In this document: piece after piece, positions 25,534-33,601 of the stretch
Numbering within the stretch: the first letter of the stretch is position 1
Layout: each line of letters begins with the position of its first letter
Origin: Fibrella rubiginis
GTDB taxonomy: Bacteria > Bacteroidota > Bacteroidia > Cytophagales > Spirosomataceae
NCBI RefSeq assembly: GCF_017353185.1
Contig: NZ_JAFMYV010000012.1
Location: 1 to 64,000 of the forward strand
Direction of reading: 5' to 3'
Length of the DNA stretch: 64,000 bases
Notes under the pieces: model-generated
Database searches by the model: none
The model's input: only the letters and a program-made list of their open reading frames with translations
Told to the model about the DNA's origin: nothing
Position numbers and translations under genes: made by a program

Positions 25534-27999
25534 ATGAGATCAAGTATACGTTTATGGCTGGCCTTTGGGCTGGCCTTGTGGTGGTGTGTCGGCCCGGTTC
25601 AGGCACAGAGTCAATCTACCGTGCTATCCGGGCGTATTACGCGGGCTTCCAACGGCGACCCGTTGGTGGGCGCGTCGGTATTTGTGAAAGGAACCAAGCG
25701 TGGAACGATCACGAACCGGCTAGGCCGCTACCGGCTCGCTTTCACCGAACCCGTAACCGTTGTCGTTCGCTTTGTAGGCTTTCGTGATATAGAAATCCCG
25801 TTAGAGCCAACTGGCAAATCTATTGAGCAGAACTTCGAACTGGTCAGCAACGAGACGCAACTGGCCGATGTACTGGTAGCTGCTAACCGGCAGGACGAAT
25901 ACCTGCAGCAAGTGCCTGTAGCGGCTTCGGTAGTGGGTCGGCGCGACCTCGAACGGCGTAGCATCTACAACACCATGGAAGCCCTGAACAACACGCCCAA
26001 CCTCATGACCGATTCGTGGCTGAATTCGCAGGTGTCGTTTTCAATTCGGGGGCTGTCAACTGTATTCGATAACGTGGGATTTGAATCGACGGTGGCGCTG
26101 TATATCGACGACGTGTATTTCTCGCGCAGTTTTGCCTACAACCAAACCCTCATGGACATTGACCGCGTAGAGGTGTTGCGCGGCCCGCAGGGAACGCTGT
26201 TTGGCAAAAACACCATTGGTGGGGTGATTCACGTCATCTCCGAAAAGCCCGACATGAACAACTCCGGGCAGATTGAACTCAACTACGGTAACTATAACTT
26301 CCGGCAAATCAGGGCTAAACTCAACCGGCAGCTTATCAAAAATAAACTGGCCGTCCGGCTGACGGGTGCGCTGAGCCTGCGTGATGGCTACGTTACTGAC
26401 CGCGTAGCAGCCAACGAAGCTCTCAATAAAACCGACTTTTTCGGGTTTCGCGGTTCGCTGCTCTACACCCCATCCAACCGCTTAACGCTGACACTGCGAG
26501 GCAACTACGGGCGCGATGGCAAAGCCGAAAACACCTTTGTGTATCTTAGCAAGCCCGATTACAACCCAGTAGGTGTTCGGGCTGACGAAGGCCTGACTAC
26601 CAATCAGAACGTCCCGGTCGAGTTTAACCGCGACCAGTACGGAGGCATGGGTAAGCTGGAAGTCAAACTGGGGCGAAACACGCTCACGGCCATTTCAGCA
26701 CTCAATAGCTCGACAGACAGCTACTTCAGCGACAACGACATATCGGCTGCCGACGCGTCGCGCTGGGGCCGGGCTCAGGGCCTGCGGACGTTTAGTCAGG
26801 AACTCCGCATCAACTCGCCCCGCGACCAGAAATTTGCCTACGTGGCCGGGCTGTACTACCTCAATGAACGCATAAGTGTCACAGATACTTTCACGCTCAA
26901 TAAAGACTTTGTGCCCGTTGCGGCCAGATTACTGGGCGCGCCCATTGCCAACGCCAGCAAGTTTATCAGTGAGGGCTACACCACAAACGCAGTCATTCGG
27001 TCACAGAGCGCCGCCGGATTTATATCTGGCGCTTTAGAACTTACACCTAAACTTCGACTGAGCGGTGGATTGCGACTCACGGCAGAAACCCGTGAACTGG
27101 CTTATTACCAGAAGATCCGGAATCAGGTGGTAAATGGCAAATCCTTCAATATCATAAACCTATACGCCGCTAACATAGGCAGTAAGACCAACCCTGAAAC
27201 GCGCCAAACCTCCAACGTAGCCCTATCGTACGATATGGGACTTGACTACCGGTTCACGTCGAACTTGATGGGATACGCCAAATTTGTACGGGGCTTCAAA
27301 GGAGCAGGATTCAATACAGCCCCGATCAAAGACAGCGAAAGCGGGGGACTGGTTTTTCGACCAGAATACGTAAACAATTATGAAATTGGGCTGAAAGCCA
27401 AACCCACCGAGCGAATTCAGGTGAATGGTGCCGTTTTTTATACCGACTACAAAGACAAACAGGAACTGCTCGACCAGGGCACACGGGTGCGGGTAGCCAA
27501 CGCCCCCCTGACGCGGGGCTACGGGGCCGAAGTCGAGTTTTTGGCTATGCTTAAGCGATTTCGGATCGACGTGTCGGCGGGCTATCTGAACCTGAGATTT
27601 GTTGATTTCCCCTTCGGCACCGACGACAATGGCAACCCGGTTAACTACGCAGGTAACCGGCTGCTGAAGGCTCCCGACTGGACATTTTCGGTTGCCCCTG
27701 AATACAACATACAGTTGAACGACAAGCTGCGGATGTATATGGGGCTAAACATAAATCACACGGGCAAAGCCTACAACGACATATCGAACTCGGAGATCCT
27801 TGCCCGTGTACCGGCCAGTATTGTCAACGGACGGGTGGCTATTGTACCTGCCAATGGGAAATGGAGCGTTGCTTTCTGGGGGAAAAATCTGACCAACAAA
27901 CTCTACATTCAGCACGGTTGGGAATATGAATTTGGTGACCAGATTGCCTGGAGCCGCCCCCGCTACTATGGTGTTGAGGTATACCTCAATTTTCGTTAA
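25534..27999 (+). CDS. TonB-dependent outer-membrane receptor
   Basis: Outer-membrane active transporter of 821 residues. A signal peptide ends at VQAQS (about 25). Residues about 30-115 form the carboxypeptidase-regulatory-like beta domain (SGRITRASNGDPLVGASVFV), the plug spans about 120-235 with VEVLRGPQGTLFGKNTIGG, and the rest is a 22-strand barrel ending in an aromatic residue followed by Arg. It looks like a FecA/siderophore-type receptor rather than SusC: there is no SusD partner and the size is short. Substrate not readable. Preceded by the coiled-coil gene, followed by Dps, which fits iron handling. Confidence 0.94.
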   Translation: MRSSIRLWLAFGLALWWCVGPVQAQSQSTVLSGRITRASNGDPLVGASVFVKGTKRGTITNRLGRYRLAFTEPVTVVVRFVGFRDIEIPLEPTGKSIEQNFELVSNETQLADVLVAANRQDEYLQQVPVAASVVGRRDLERRSIYNTMEALNNTPNLMTDSWLNSQVSFSIRGLSTVFDNVGFESTVALYIDDVYFSRSFAYNQTLMDIDRVEVLRGPQGTLFGKNTIGGVIHVISEKPDMNNSGQIELNYGNYNFRQIRAKLNRQLIKNKLAVRLTGALSLRDGYVTDRVAANEALNKTDFFGFRGSLLYTPSNRLTLTLRGNYGRDGKAENTFVYLSKPDYNPVGVRADEGLTTNQNVPVEFNRDQYGGMGKLEVKLGRNTLTAISALNSSTDSYFSDNDISAADASRWGRAQGLRTFSQELRINSPRDQKFAYVAGLYYLNERISVTDTFTLNKDFVPVAARLLGAPIANASKFISEGYTTNAVIRSQSAAGFISGALELTPKLRLSGGLRLTAETRELAYYQKIRNQVVNGKSFNIINLYAANIGSKTNPETRQTSNVALSYDMGLDYRFTSNLMGYAKFVRGFKGAGFNTAPIKDSESGGLVFRPEYVNNYEIGLKAKPTERIQVNGAVFYTDYKDKQELLDQGTRVRVANAPLTRGYGAEVEFLAMLKRFRIDVSAGYLNLRFVDFPFGTDDNGNPVNYAGNRLLKAPDWTFSVAPEYNIQLNDKLRMYMGLNINHTGKAYNDISNSEILARVPASIVNGRVAIVPANGKWSVAFWGKNLTNKLYIQHGWEYEFGDQIAWSRPRYYGVEVYLNFR

Positions 28000-28122
28000 C
28001 GACCAGCATATCCAAATTTCGAACCACTAACTCCGAACGACAAACTCTTTTCGTCCCTTCCAGTTAATTAGTGGAATAACTCGATCAGCGAGTCCATTTT
28101 TTAACAACACACTCAACGCGCT

Positions 28123-28608
28123 ATGCAACCCAACATTGGCCTTGACAAGGAAGTCCTCCAACAAGACAACGAATTGCTGAATGGCTTTTTAGCCGACCTT
28201 CACGTGCTTTACATCAAAACCCGCAAGTTCCACTGGGATGTGTCGGGTCCAAGCTTCAAGGAATACCACGAATTTTTCCAGGAGCAGTATGAAGCGCTGG
28301 AAGAAGAAATTGATCAGGTAGCCGAACGTATTCGCCAGTTGGGCGGTCGCCCGATTGCCACCATGAAAGATTTCCTGTCGACATCGAGTCTTAAGGAAGA
28401 CCACGATGGTCACATTCATACGCAGGAGATGTTCAAGCGGCTGTTGGGTGACCACGAGCAGGTGATCCGTGAACTTCGCGAAGATGTAGACACCTGCACC
28501 GACGATTTGAAAGACGCCGGTACCGCCGACTTCCTGACGGGCCTGATGGAAGCCCATGAGAAAATGGCCTGGATGCTCCGCAAATACCTGAGCGACGAGC
28601 GGGGATAG
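28123..28608 (+). CDS. dps: Dps-type ferritin-like DNA-protection protein
   Basis: Dodecameric iron-storage and DNA-protection protein of 161 residues. The inter-subunit ferroxidase ligands have the right spacing: His37 (KFHWDV), His49 (EYHEFF), Asp64 and Glu68 (EEIDQVAER). The four-helix bundle covers the entire chain. It oxidises iron with hydrogen peroxide and stores it. The gene lies 123 bp after a TonB receptor. A perfect 43-bp hairpin begins 5 bp after its stop codon. No OxyR or Fur site was recognised in the short upstream region. Confidence 0.94.
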   Translation: MQPNIGLDKEVLQQDNELLNGFLADLHVLYIKTRKFHWDVSGPSFKEYHEFFQEQYEALEEEIDQVAERIRQLGGRPIATMKDFLSTSSLKEDHDGHIHTQEMFKRLLGDHEQVIRELREDVDTCTDDLKDAGTADFLTGLMEAHEKMAWMLRKYLSDERG

Positions 28609-28613
28609 ATTTT

Positions 28614-28711
28614 TTAGTGGTAAGTGATAAACGGTGAGTGGTAAGTGGGCTGACGCGCTTTCAGTTATGCGTCAGCCCACTTACCACTCACCGTTTATCA
28701 CTTACCACTAA
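28614..28711. repeat. Perfect 43-bp stem inverted repeat, GTAAGTG-word class
   Basis: Positions 28614-28656 and 28669-28711 are exact reverse complements with a 12-nt loop. The outer arm is built of GTAAGTG, GGTGAGTG words and the loop side ends GGGCTGACGC. It fills the space between convergent dps and corA, with only two bases left before the corA stop codon. Confidence 0.97.
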
Positions 28712-28713
28712 TT

Positions 28714-29664
28714 TCACAGCCAATTCTTTTTCTTGAAGAAATAGTACGTTGCGCCAGAGGAGAGCACCATGAGGGCGATGGCAAAGGCGTAACCATAGCG
28801 CCAGTTTACTTCCGGCATGTTAGGAAAATTCATGCCGTAGACACTGGCAATGAGCGTGGGCGGCAACAGTACCAGCGAGAGTACGGTAAATATCTTGATG
28901 ATGTTGTTTTGCTCCAGATTAACCAGACCCAGAAAGGTATTCTGCAGAAATTCCAGGCGCTCAAACACGAAATTCGTGTGATCAACCAGTGAGTTGATGT
29001 CTTTTATCAGCGTTCGCAGACGCTGCTGTTCTTCCGAGGTAAACCAGCCGTCGGACCGGATCATGGCCGATATAACGCGCTGCTTATCCACCACATTTTC
29101 CCGAATTGACATTGTCAGCTCTTGGTAATCATTTATTTGCAAGAGCATTTGCCGTTCCAGCTTGGCGTCCAGGTCCATCTGCTTATTGATCGCTTTCACC
29201 GCCGACGACAACCCCTCCAAAATATCCGCGTCGTAGTCGATGCGCGATTCGAAGATGGAAATCAGGATTTGCGCGCCATCACTAAAGGCCGCACGCTTCG
29301 ATTTGATCTTCTTTACCATGTCGGCAAAGGAGCGCAAATCAGCGTTGCGATAGGTAAAGAGTACGTCGTCTTTGAGCAAAAAGTTGACTGGCACCGTGCG
29401 ATACTGTTGCTCACGGTCGGGCACCATGAAATTGGAGTTGGCCACCAGCACCTCATCTTCCTCAATAAAACGCGAACTGCTTTCAATCTCGGCCTGCTCC
29501 TGCTGACTCTGGAAGCTGATGTCAAATTTTTCTTCTACACTCCGAATCTCGTCGGACGTGGGATTTTGTAGATCAACCCAAAGAGTGCGTTCGGTATCCT
29601 GAAACGAGTCCATGTCGCGGACTTTCCGCACCGCCGTTTCGTCCTGCTGAAATATGCGAATCAT
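28714..29664 (-). CDS. corA: CorA-family magnesium/cobalt channel
   Basis: Inner-membrane divalent-cation channel of 316 residues. The large N-terminal cytoplasmic domain (1-255) contains the long stalk helix, and two transmembrane helices lie at the C-terminus. The selectivity signature GMN is present in VYGMNFPNMPE, followed by the second helix and a Lys-rich tail (FFKKKNWL). Length matches the family. It is one of a minus-strand pair with the MFS gene downstream, separated by a palindromic repeat, so cotranscription is uncertain. Confidence 0.94.
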   Translation of the reverse strand: MIRIFQQDETAVRKVRDMDSFQDTERTLWVDLQNPTSDEIRSVEEKFDISFQSQQEQAEIESSSRFIEEDEVLVANSNFMVPDREQQYRTVPVNFLLKDDVLFTYRNADLRSFADMVKKIKSKRAAFSDGAQILISIFESRIDYDADILEGLSSAVKAINKQMDLDAKLERQMLLQINDYQELTMSIRENVVDKQRVISAMIRSDGWFTSEEQQRLRTLIKDINSLVDHTNFVFERLEFLQNTFLGLVNLEQNNIIKIFTVLSLVLLPPTLIASVYGMNFPNMPEVNWRYGYAFAIALMVLSSGATYYFFKKKNWL

Positions 29665-29671
29665 AGTATGA

Positions 29672-29771
29672 GTTCAAGGTTTAACGTTCAATGTCTAAAG
29701 TTGCTTCGCGCCCTACCGCAACGCGCGAAGCAAGGTTGAACGTTGAACTTTGAACTTTAGACATTAAACGT
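29672..29771. repeat. Imperfect inverted repeat of AACGTTCAA words overlapping an MFS stop codon
   Basis: Loop-side arms TTGCTTCGCGC/GCGCGAAGCAA pair perfectly; outer arms are slipped repeats of AACGTTCAA, GTCTAAAG and TTTAACG. The right arm covers the final codons (Thr-Phe-Asn-Val-stop) of the MFS gene ending at 29757. Confidence 0.8.
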
Positions 29772-30953
29772 CTTTCCTTTCACCCAGAACAAAAAAATCA
29801 CGCCCACCGTTGCCAGGGCGGCTGATAACCCAAAAGCGGTTTGCAGTGCGCTGTCGGGCATATGCGTATAGAACCAGCCCGCCGCCAGGGCCCCAATACC
29901 AATGCCCGCCTCCAGCGCAATATACGTGGTAGCCACGGCCCGGCCCCGCGTAGCATCGTCGCTCAGGTCCACTGTCCAGGCTTGTACCGTTGGCGAATTC
30001 ATACCCCACGCCATACCATAGAGAATGGCCGAGGCATAGAAGAGCGCAATGGAATCGGTCATGGACAACATCACCAGCGAAACCGCCAAAATGACGTTAG
30101 CCCCGATCAGTACGGGCACCCGCCCGTAACGGTCCGAGGATTTTGACAGCGTGAGCCGCACCAGCAATGAAGCCAGCGTGTAGACCGCAAAAAACCAGCC
30201 TTTGTTGGCCACCCCTACTGATTCGCTCAGAGCCGGGGCCAGCGTGATCACCGCCCCCGACGCGAATGAGGCCAGTAGCTGCACAAAAAACGGCCACCGC
30301 ACGCCCCAGTCAAACCACTCATCTTTCTGGAGGCGAAGCAGGTTGAACCGGAATGGCTGCGGGTTTTCCAACGTTTCGGGCAGGCGCAGCAAAATACCGA
30401 TAGACAGTAACGCAAAGCCCGACGAGGTATAAAACATGGTATTCATTGAGGCGTTGTTTACCAGAAACGAGCCAATAACCGGCCCCAGCGACATGCCCGT
30501 GGCCGTGAATAATCCCAGCGCACCCATGGCCTCACCCCGACGGTCGGCAGGAACCACATCGGCCACGTAGGCTGACGTACCCGTGGGTTTGGTGCCCGTG
30601 GAAAAGCCGTGAACGAGGCGCAGGGTGAGGAACCCCGCCACGGTAATCAGAAATGGGTAGAGCAAACCGCAGATGAAGCAAACGACAGACCCAAACGCCA
30701 TCACGGGCACCCGGCCCACGGTGTCGGTTATTTTGCCGCTGAATGGCCGCGACAGCCCCGCCGTCAGGGTAAACAGTGCAATAACCCAACCCAGATAGTC
30801 CTGCCCACCGATCTGCTTCAGGTAGCCGGGCAGTTCAGGGATCATCATCGAAAAACTGGCCGAAAACAAGAAGTTACTGATACACAGCAACCAGAACGGC
30901 AGCGTATAAAGGGTAGGACGAGATGAGCCGACAGTGGGTTGGCGAGCGAGCAA
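29757..30953 (-). CDS. MFS transporter (drug/sugar efflux type)
   Basis: Inner-membrane transporter of about 398 residues with 12 hydrophobic segments. The A-loop motif is visible as SRPFSGKITDTVGRVPVM, with GFSTGTKPTGTSAYVADV in helix four. The start is uncertain: a -7 element at 30984-30977 implies a transcript start near 30970, and the first start codon after it is TTG at 30953, giving MLARQPT. A longer frame reaches an ATG at 31013 but begins upstream of that promoter and is not membrane-like. The last residues are encoded by a palindromic repeat. Substrate unknown. Confidence 0.85.
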   Translation of the reverse strand: MLARQPTVGSSRPTLYTLPFWLLCISNFLFSASFSMMIPELPGYLKQIGGQDYLGWVIALFTLTAGLSRPFSGKITDTVGRVPVMAFGSVVCFICGLLYPFLITVAGFLTLRLVHGFSTGTKPTGTSAYVADVVPADRRGEAMGALGLFTATGMSLGPVIGSFLVNNASMNTMFYTSSGFALLSIGILLRLPETLENPQPFRFNLLRLQKDEWFDWGVRWPFFVQLLASFASGAVITLAPALSESVGVANKGWFFAVYTLASLLVRLTLSKSSDRYGRVPVLIGANVILAVSLVMLSMTDSIALFYASAILYGMAWGMNSPTVQAWTVDLSDDATRGRAVATTYIALEAGIGIGALAAGWFYTHMPDSALQTAFGLSAALATVGVIFLFWVKGKTFNV

Positions 30954-30976
30954 CGTTGACCTGTTTGGGTGAGGTG

Positions 30977-30984
30977 CAAAGATA
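30977..30984 (-). promoter_or_regulatory. -7 promoter element of the MFS gene
   Basis: On the minus strand TATCTTTG matches TAnnTTTG. It lies inside the longer in-frame extension of the MFS ORF, which is why a start further downstream is preferred. Confidence 0.5.
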
Positions 30985-31190
30985 CAAACCCACAACCCAG
31001 ATACCCTGCCCATTGACTCAATAGAGCCGCTGGCGCGGTCGATGGGTGAAGTATCGAAAGGCTGAATACAGCCCCCGAAGCCTGATTTAAATGCTATTAA
31101 AGTTGCCACTCACCCCAACTGTGACGTCATCTTTTGGTGTCGGCATGCGTTCTGTAGTTGATAGCTGCCGGGCAAAAATCAACTTAACCT

Positions 31191-31448
31191 ATGAAAACGC
31201 TCACTCGTCACTTGCTCTATTCGGCCACATTTTTGGTCATACTTCTGTTCATCGCCGGGCTCACTCTTTTCCGCGAAGCCCCCGTTGCTGAAATAATTCT
31301 GAGCGACCTGGCCCTGATCGCCACCGTACTTGGCGTGGGGTGGGCTTCTTCCCAGTTGAATCGCCGGTCGAGACCAGTGCATACCGACTCGGCCTATCGG
31401 AACAAAAGAGTGGTTTCATCAGCGTCGGAACTGGTCGATCAGGATTGA
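31191..31448 (+). CDS. Small two-helix membrane protein
   Basis: Hypothetical 85-residue protein. Two hydrophobic segments (about 8-26 and 37-53) are separated by a short loop containing FREAP, and the C-terminal tail is Arg/Ser-rich and probably cytoplasmic. No family recognised. The ATG at 31191 is preceded by an A-rich stretch and no other gene covers the region. It is in the same direction as the next small gene, 97 bp away. Confidence 0.55.
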   Translation: MKTLTRHLLYSATFLVILLFIAGLTLFREAPVAEIILSDLALIATVLGVGWASSQLNRRSRPVHTDSAYRNKRVVSSASELVDQD

Positions 31449-31545
31449 ATCTTGGTTAAAATGAGTGCGTTAGCTCAGAAATAGCAACAACGCGGCGGGC
31501 AGCGTGTTTGCAGAAGTGATTGCATCCTATAAATCACTCAACGCC

Positions 31546-31743
31546 ATGAAAACGCCAGTACAACGCTACGTCATTCTCTCTTTCATGTTTTTTCTGCTGT
31601 TCTCGATGAGCAGCTGCGCCGCCATCGGCGATATATTCAAAGCCGGTGCCTGGACGGGTGCTCTGTTCGTGATCGTGGGAATTGCCCTGGTCATCTGGCT
31701 TATCTCCAAGCTCTTCGGCGGCGGCGGTAATAGCAATACCTAG
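31546..31743 (+). CDS. Small conserved membrane lipoprotein-like protein
   Basis: 65-residue protein starting at the ATG at 31546. Residues 1-23 form a hydrophobic signal with MSSCAAIGDIF, where the Cys resembles a lipobox. A second hydrophobic segment GALFVIVGIALVIWLISKLF is followed by a Gly-rich end. Very similar short proteins are common in Bacteroidota genomes and often mislabelled. Function unknown. A strong rho-independent terminator follows 16 bp after the stop. Confidence 0.7.
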   Translation: MKTPVQRYVILSFMFFLLFSMSSCAAIGDIFKAGAWTGALFVIVGIALVIWLISKLFGGGGNSNT

Positions 31744-31759
31744 GCTTTCTGCAACACAT

Positions 31760-31794
31760 AAAAAAAGCTCAGCAATGGTTGCTGAGCTTTTTTT
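31760..31794. terminator. Bidirectional rho-independent terminator
   Basis: Perfect 15-bp stem (31760-31774 with 31780-31794, core GCTCAGCA) with A-run on one side and T-run on the other. It serves both the small membrane gene on the plus strand and the convergent dehydrogenase on the minus strand. Its canonical form contrasts with the long word-built hairpins elsewhere. Confidence 0.93.
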
Positions 31795-31814
31795 ATGCAT
31801 GTGCCCTGCCCACC

Positions 31815-32753
31815 TTAGTCAATCGTTACGACCAGTTTTCCTTTTACATGTCCAGCTTCCCTTTCGGTATGCGCCTGCGCTATCTCGGCCAACGGATAGG
31901 TATGCTGAATCACTGATTTTAGCCGACCTTCGGCTGTGTGCTTCAGCATCCAGTTCATATCTGTCTGGGTGAAGCTAAACAGGATGAAATCAGCCTTCTG
32001 GTCGGCGAACAGGCTCGTTACTTTTTCCAGCACCCCTTTCGGCGAGGGCCTGGTTGTCACGTAGGTGCCCGTTGGGGTCAGGATTGCGTGGCATTCATCA
32101 AACGAGCTTTTGGCCACGGCATCGAATACCAGGTCATAGGTCTCATCTTCTTTCGTGAAGTCAATTTCACGATAATTAATCACCCGGTCGGCACCCAGTT
32201 CTTTCACCATCGTTACCGCGTCGGGACCACACACCGCCGTAACGGTAGCTCCCAGAATCTTGGCCAGTTGCACGGCATAATGACCTACGCCTCCGGCAGC
32301 TCCGTTGATAAGCACCCGGTCCATGGGTCGCAGGTGGCCTTTGTCGCGCATGGCTTGCAGGGCCGTTCCGGCAGCAACGGGCATGGCGGCGGCCTGCTCG
32401 AACGTGATCGTGTCGGGGAGCTTCACCAGGTTGGTTTCCTTAGCCACGGCATACTCGGCATAGGCACCACCACTCATGCCCAATGTAGCCACGACGCGGT
32501 CGCCGGGCTGGAAATCGGTGATCATCAGGCCCACAGCTTCCACTACCCCCGCCACGTCGGCCCCCAAAATCTTCGGAAAATCGCTCGACATCATCAGTTT
32601 CATATCACCCGCACGCTGATGCGTCTCAAACGGGTTTACGCAGGTGGCGTGTACGCGAATGAGCACCTCGTGGGTATCGGGTTCGGGCTTGGGCACATCG
32701 GCCACGTGCAGTTCGCTTGCCGGGCCATATTGGTTGATAATTGCTGCTTTCAT
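31815..32753 (-). CDS. NADPH:quinone oxidoreductase-type alcohol dehydrogenase (MDR)
   Basis: Medium-chain dehydrogenase of 312 residues. ATG at 32753 is chosen because MKAAIINQYGPAS is the typical first strand of the family. The GroES-like domain spans about 1-125 and the Rossmann domain about 130-270, with NGAAGGVGHYAVQLAK as nucleotide motif. Zinc-binding cysteines of classical alcohol dehydrogenases are absent, so it is the zinc-independent quinone reductase branch. Likely reduces quinones or enones with NADPH. Convergent with the small membrane gene. Confidence 0.9.
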   Translation of the reverse strand: MKAAIINQYGPASELHVADVPKPEPDTHEVLIRVHATCVNPFETHQRAGDMKLMMSSDFPKILGADVAGVVEAVGLMITDFQPGDRVVATLGMSGGAYAEYAVAKETNLVKLPDTITFEQAAAMPVAAGTALQAMRDKGHLRPMDRVLINGAAGGVGHYAVQLAKILGATVTAVCGPDAVTMVKELGADRVINYREIDFTKEDETYDLVFDAVAKSSFDECHAILTPTGTYVTTRPSPKGVLEKVTSLFADQKADFILFSFTQTDMNWMLKHTAEGRLKSVIQHTYPLAEIAQAHTEREAGHVKGKLVVTID

Positions 32754-32829
32754 GTCGTTGCTGGTTTCGCGCAGTCTCGTCGGAAACATGCTATCAATCA
32801 GTAACGCCGGGCCGGGTTCAGGTGTTTGG

Positions 32830-32857
32830 CCTTGTTGCCCCGTCGGGGGCAACAAGG
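32830..32857. repeat. 12-bp hairpin with GTCG loop
   Basis: CCTTGTTGCCCC pairs exactly with GGGGCAACAAGG around a four-base loop. It lies upstream of the dehydrogenase start, between it and the broken toxin gene. A terminator or mRNA element is possible. Confidence 0.7.
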
Positions 32858-32875
32858 TCAATCCTATTGATGCAT

Positions 32876-32911
32876 AAAAATACCCCAACTAGCATCAGCA
32901 GGGGCATTTTT
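32876..32911. terminator. Terminator-like hairpin with A- and T-runs
   Basis: AAAAATACCCC (32876-32886) pairs with GGGGCATTTTT (32901-32911) with one mismatch. It lies just downstream of the minus-strand antitoxin/toxin-remnant pair and would end that transcript. Confidence 0.75.
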
Positions 32912-32937
32912 GCTACCATCTTTATTCGTTCATCGAG

Positions 32938-33172
32938 TCATTTTTCGTTTCCACTGCGGGAATCTTTCAGATTGACAACTACCAAAAAATCAGGCAAAAC
33001 GACGTAACTGATCTTATTGTAGGGCCGAACAAGTTGCTGACGAACCGCACTAAATTCAGGATGTGCTCTACCGATATAAGGCATCTTCATCATCATATCG
33101 ATCAAGCAAGTAGGAAACAACATCACGGTAATCTTCCTGCGCTTCAGGCGTCCAGATTATTTGCCGAGCCAC
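32938..33172 (-). pseudogene. Broken ParE/RelE-family toxin gene
   Basis: Two reading frames together spell a ParE/RelE toxin with a piece missing. From the GTG at 33172 one frame reads ARQIIWTPEAQEDYRDVVSY, the typical first strand and helix, then runs into a stop at 33070-33068. The next frame gives PYIGRAHPEF, QQLVRPYNKISYVVL and NLKDSRS, the typical last strands and active-site region. Compared with whole toxins, roughly 15-20 residues are lost and the frame changes at a GATGAAGATG-rich spot (about 33078-33105). The antitoxin gene ends 11 bp upstream, as in working modules. A sequencing error would not explain the missing segment. Confidence 0.72.
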
Positions 33173-33183
33173 TGTTGTACTCG

Positions 33184-33399
33184 TTACTTCATAGCCTCGT
33201 TGGTGATGTACTCACCCCGCTCTAGTTGCCCCGTAAGGCGGCTCATCCGTTCCCGCAGAATCGGCTCGTCATCATCCAATGGCATATCCTGCTGTTCAAC
33301 GTGCAAGGCAATCACGCGGTGAATATCAATGAGCGTCACTTCATTCTGAACGCTGTCAACCAATTGGTGAATACCTTGTCTTAGTTCTCCAGTTGTCAT
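33184..33399 (-). CDS. Putative antitoxin of the broken ParE/RelE module
   Basis: Small acidic protein of 71 residues, MTTGELRQGIHQLVDSV at the N-terminus and a helical, charged body. The opening resembles short antitoxins of Bacteroidota ParE/RelE pairs. It precedes the toxin remnant on the same strand with an 11-bp gap, the normal antitoxin-toxin order. With the toxin broken it may survive as a remnant or as an anti-addiction protein. The 200 bp upstream (33400-33601) contain no convincing gene. Confidence 0.62.
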   Translation of the reverse strand: MTTGELRQGIHQLVDSVQNEVTLIDIHRVIALHVEQQDMPLDDDEPILRERMSRLTGQLERGEYITNEAMK

Positions 33400-33601
33400 T
33401 GTCTTGGCTTCGTTGCTTGATATTCAAATTCAGCGATTCTATACACTACTGGTTCGCGCACTCGTGCGTGAGCCTCAACAGATTCTCCGCTTCCACCGCA
33501 CACGTCGCTATCGTCCTGCCTCAGCTATCGGCTAAGACCCCAGTTGGGAGAAGTGACAGGGGTCAAAGTTTCTGAACAACGAATGCGATTTAACAATAGA
33601 A

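Noticed and set aside
29757..31109. 450-residue version of the MFS protein
   Set aside because: The extra N-terminal part runs through a promoter element and has no membrane-protein character.
31938..32804. Long open frame opposite the quinone oxidoreductase-type dehydrogenase
   Set aside because: Antisense shadow of a conserved enzyme; no start signal or family features.
33400..33601. Possible tRNA or protein fragment in the gap before the antitoxin
   Set aside because: No cloverleaf and no protein-like frame could be made out; only a weak GACCCC/GGGGTC hairpin is seen.
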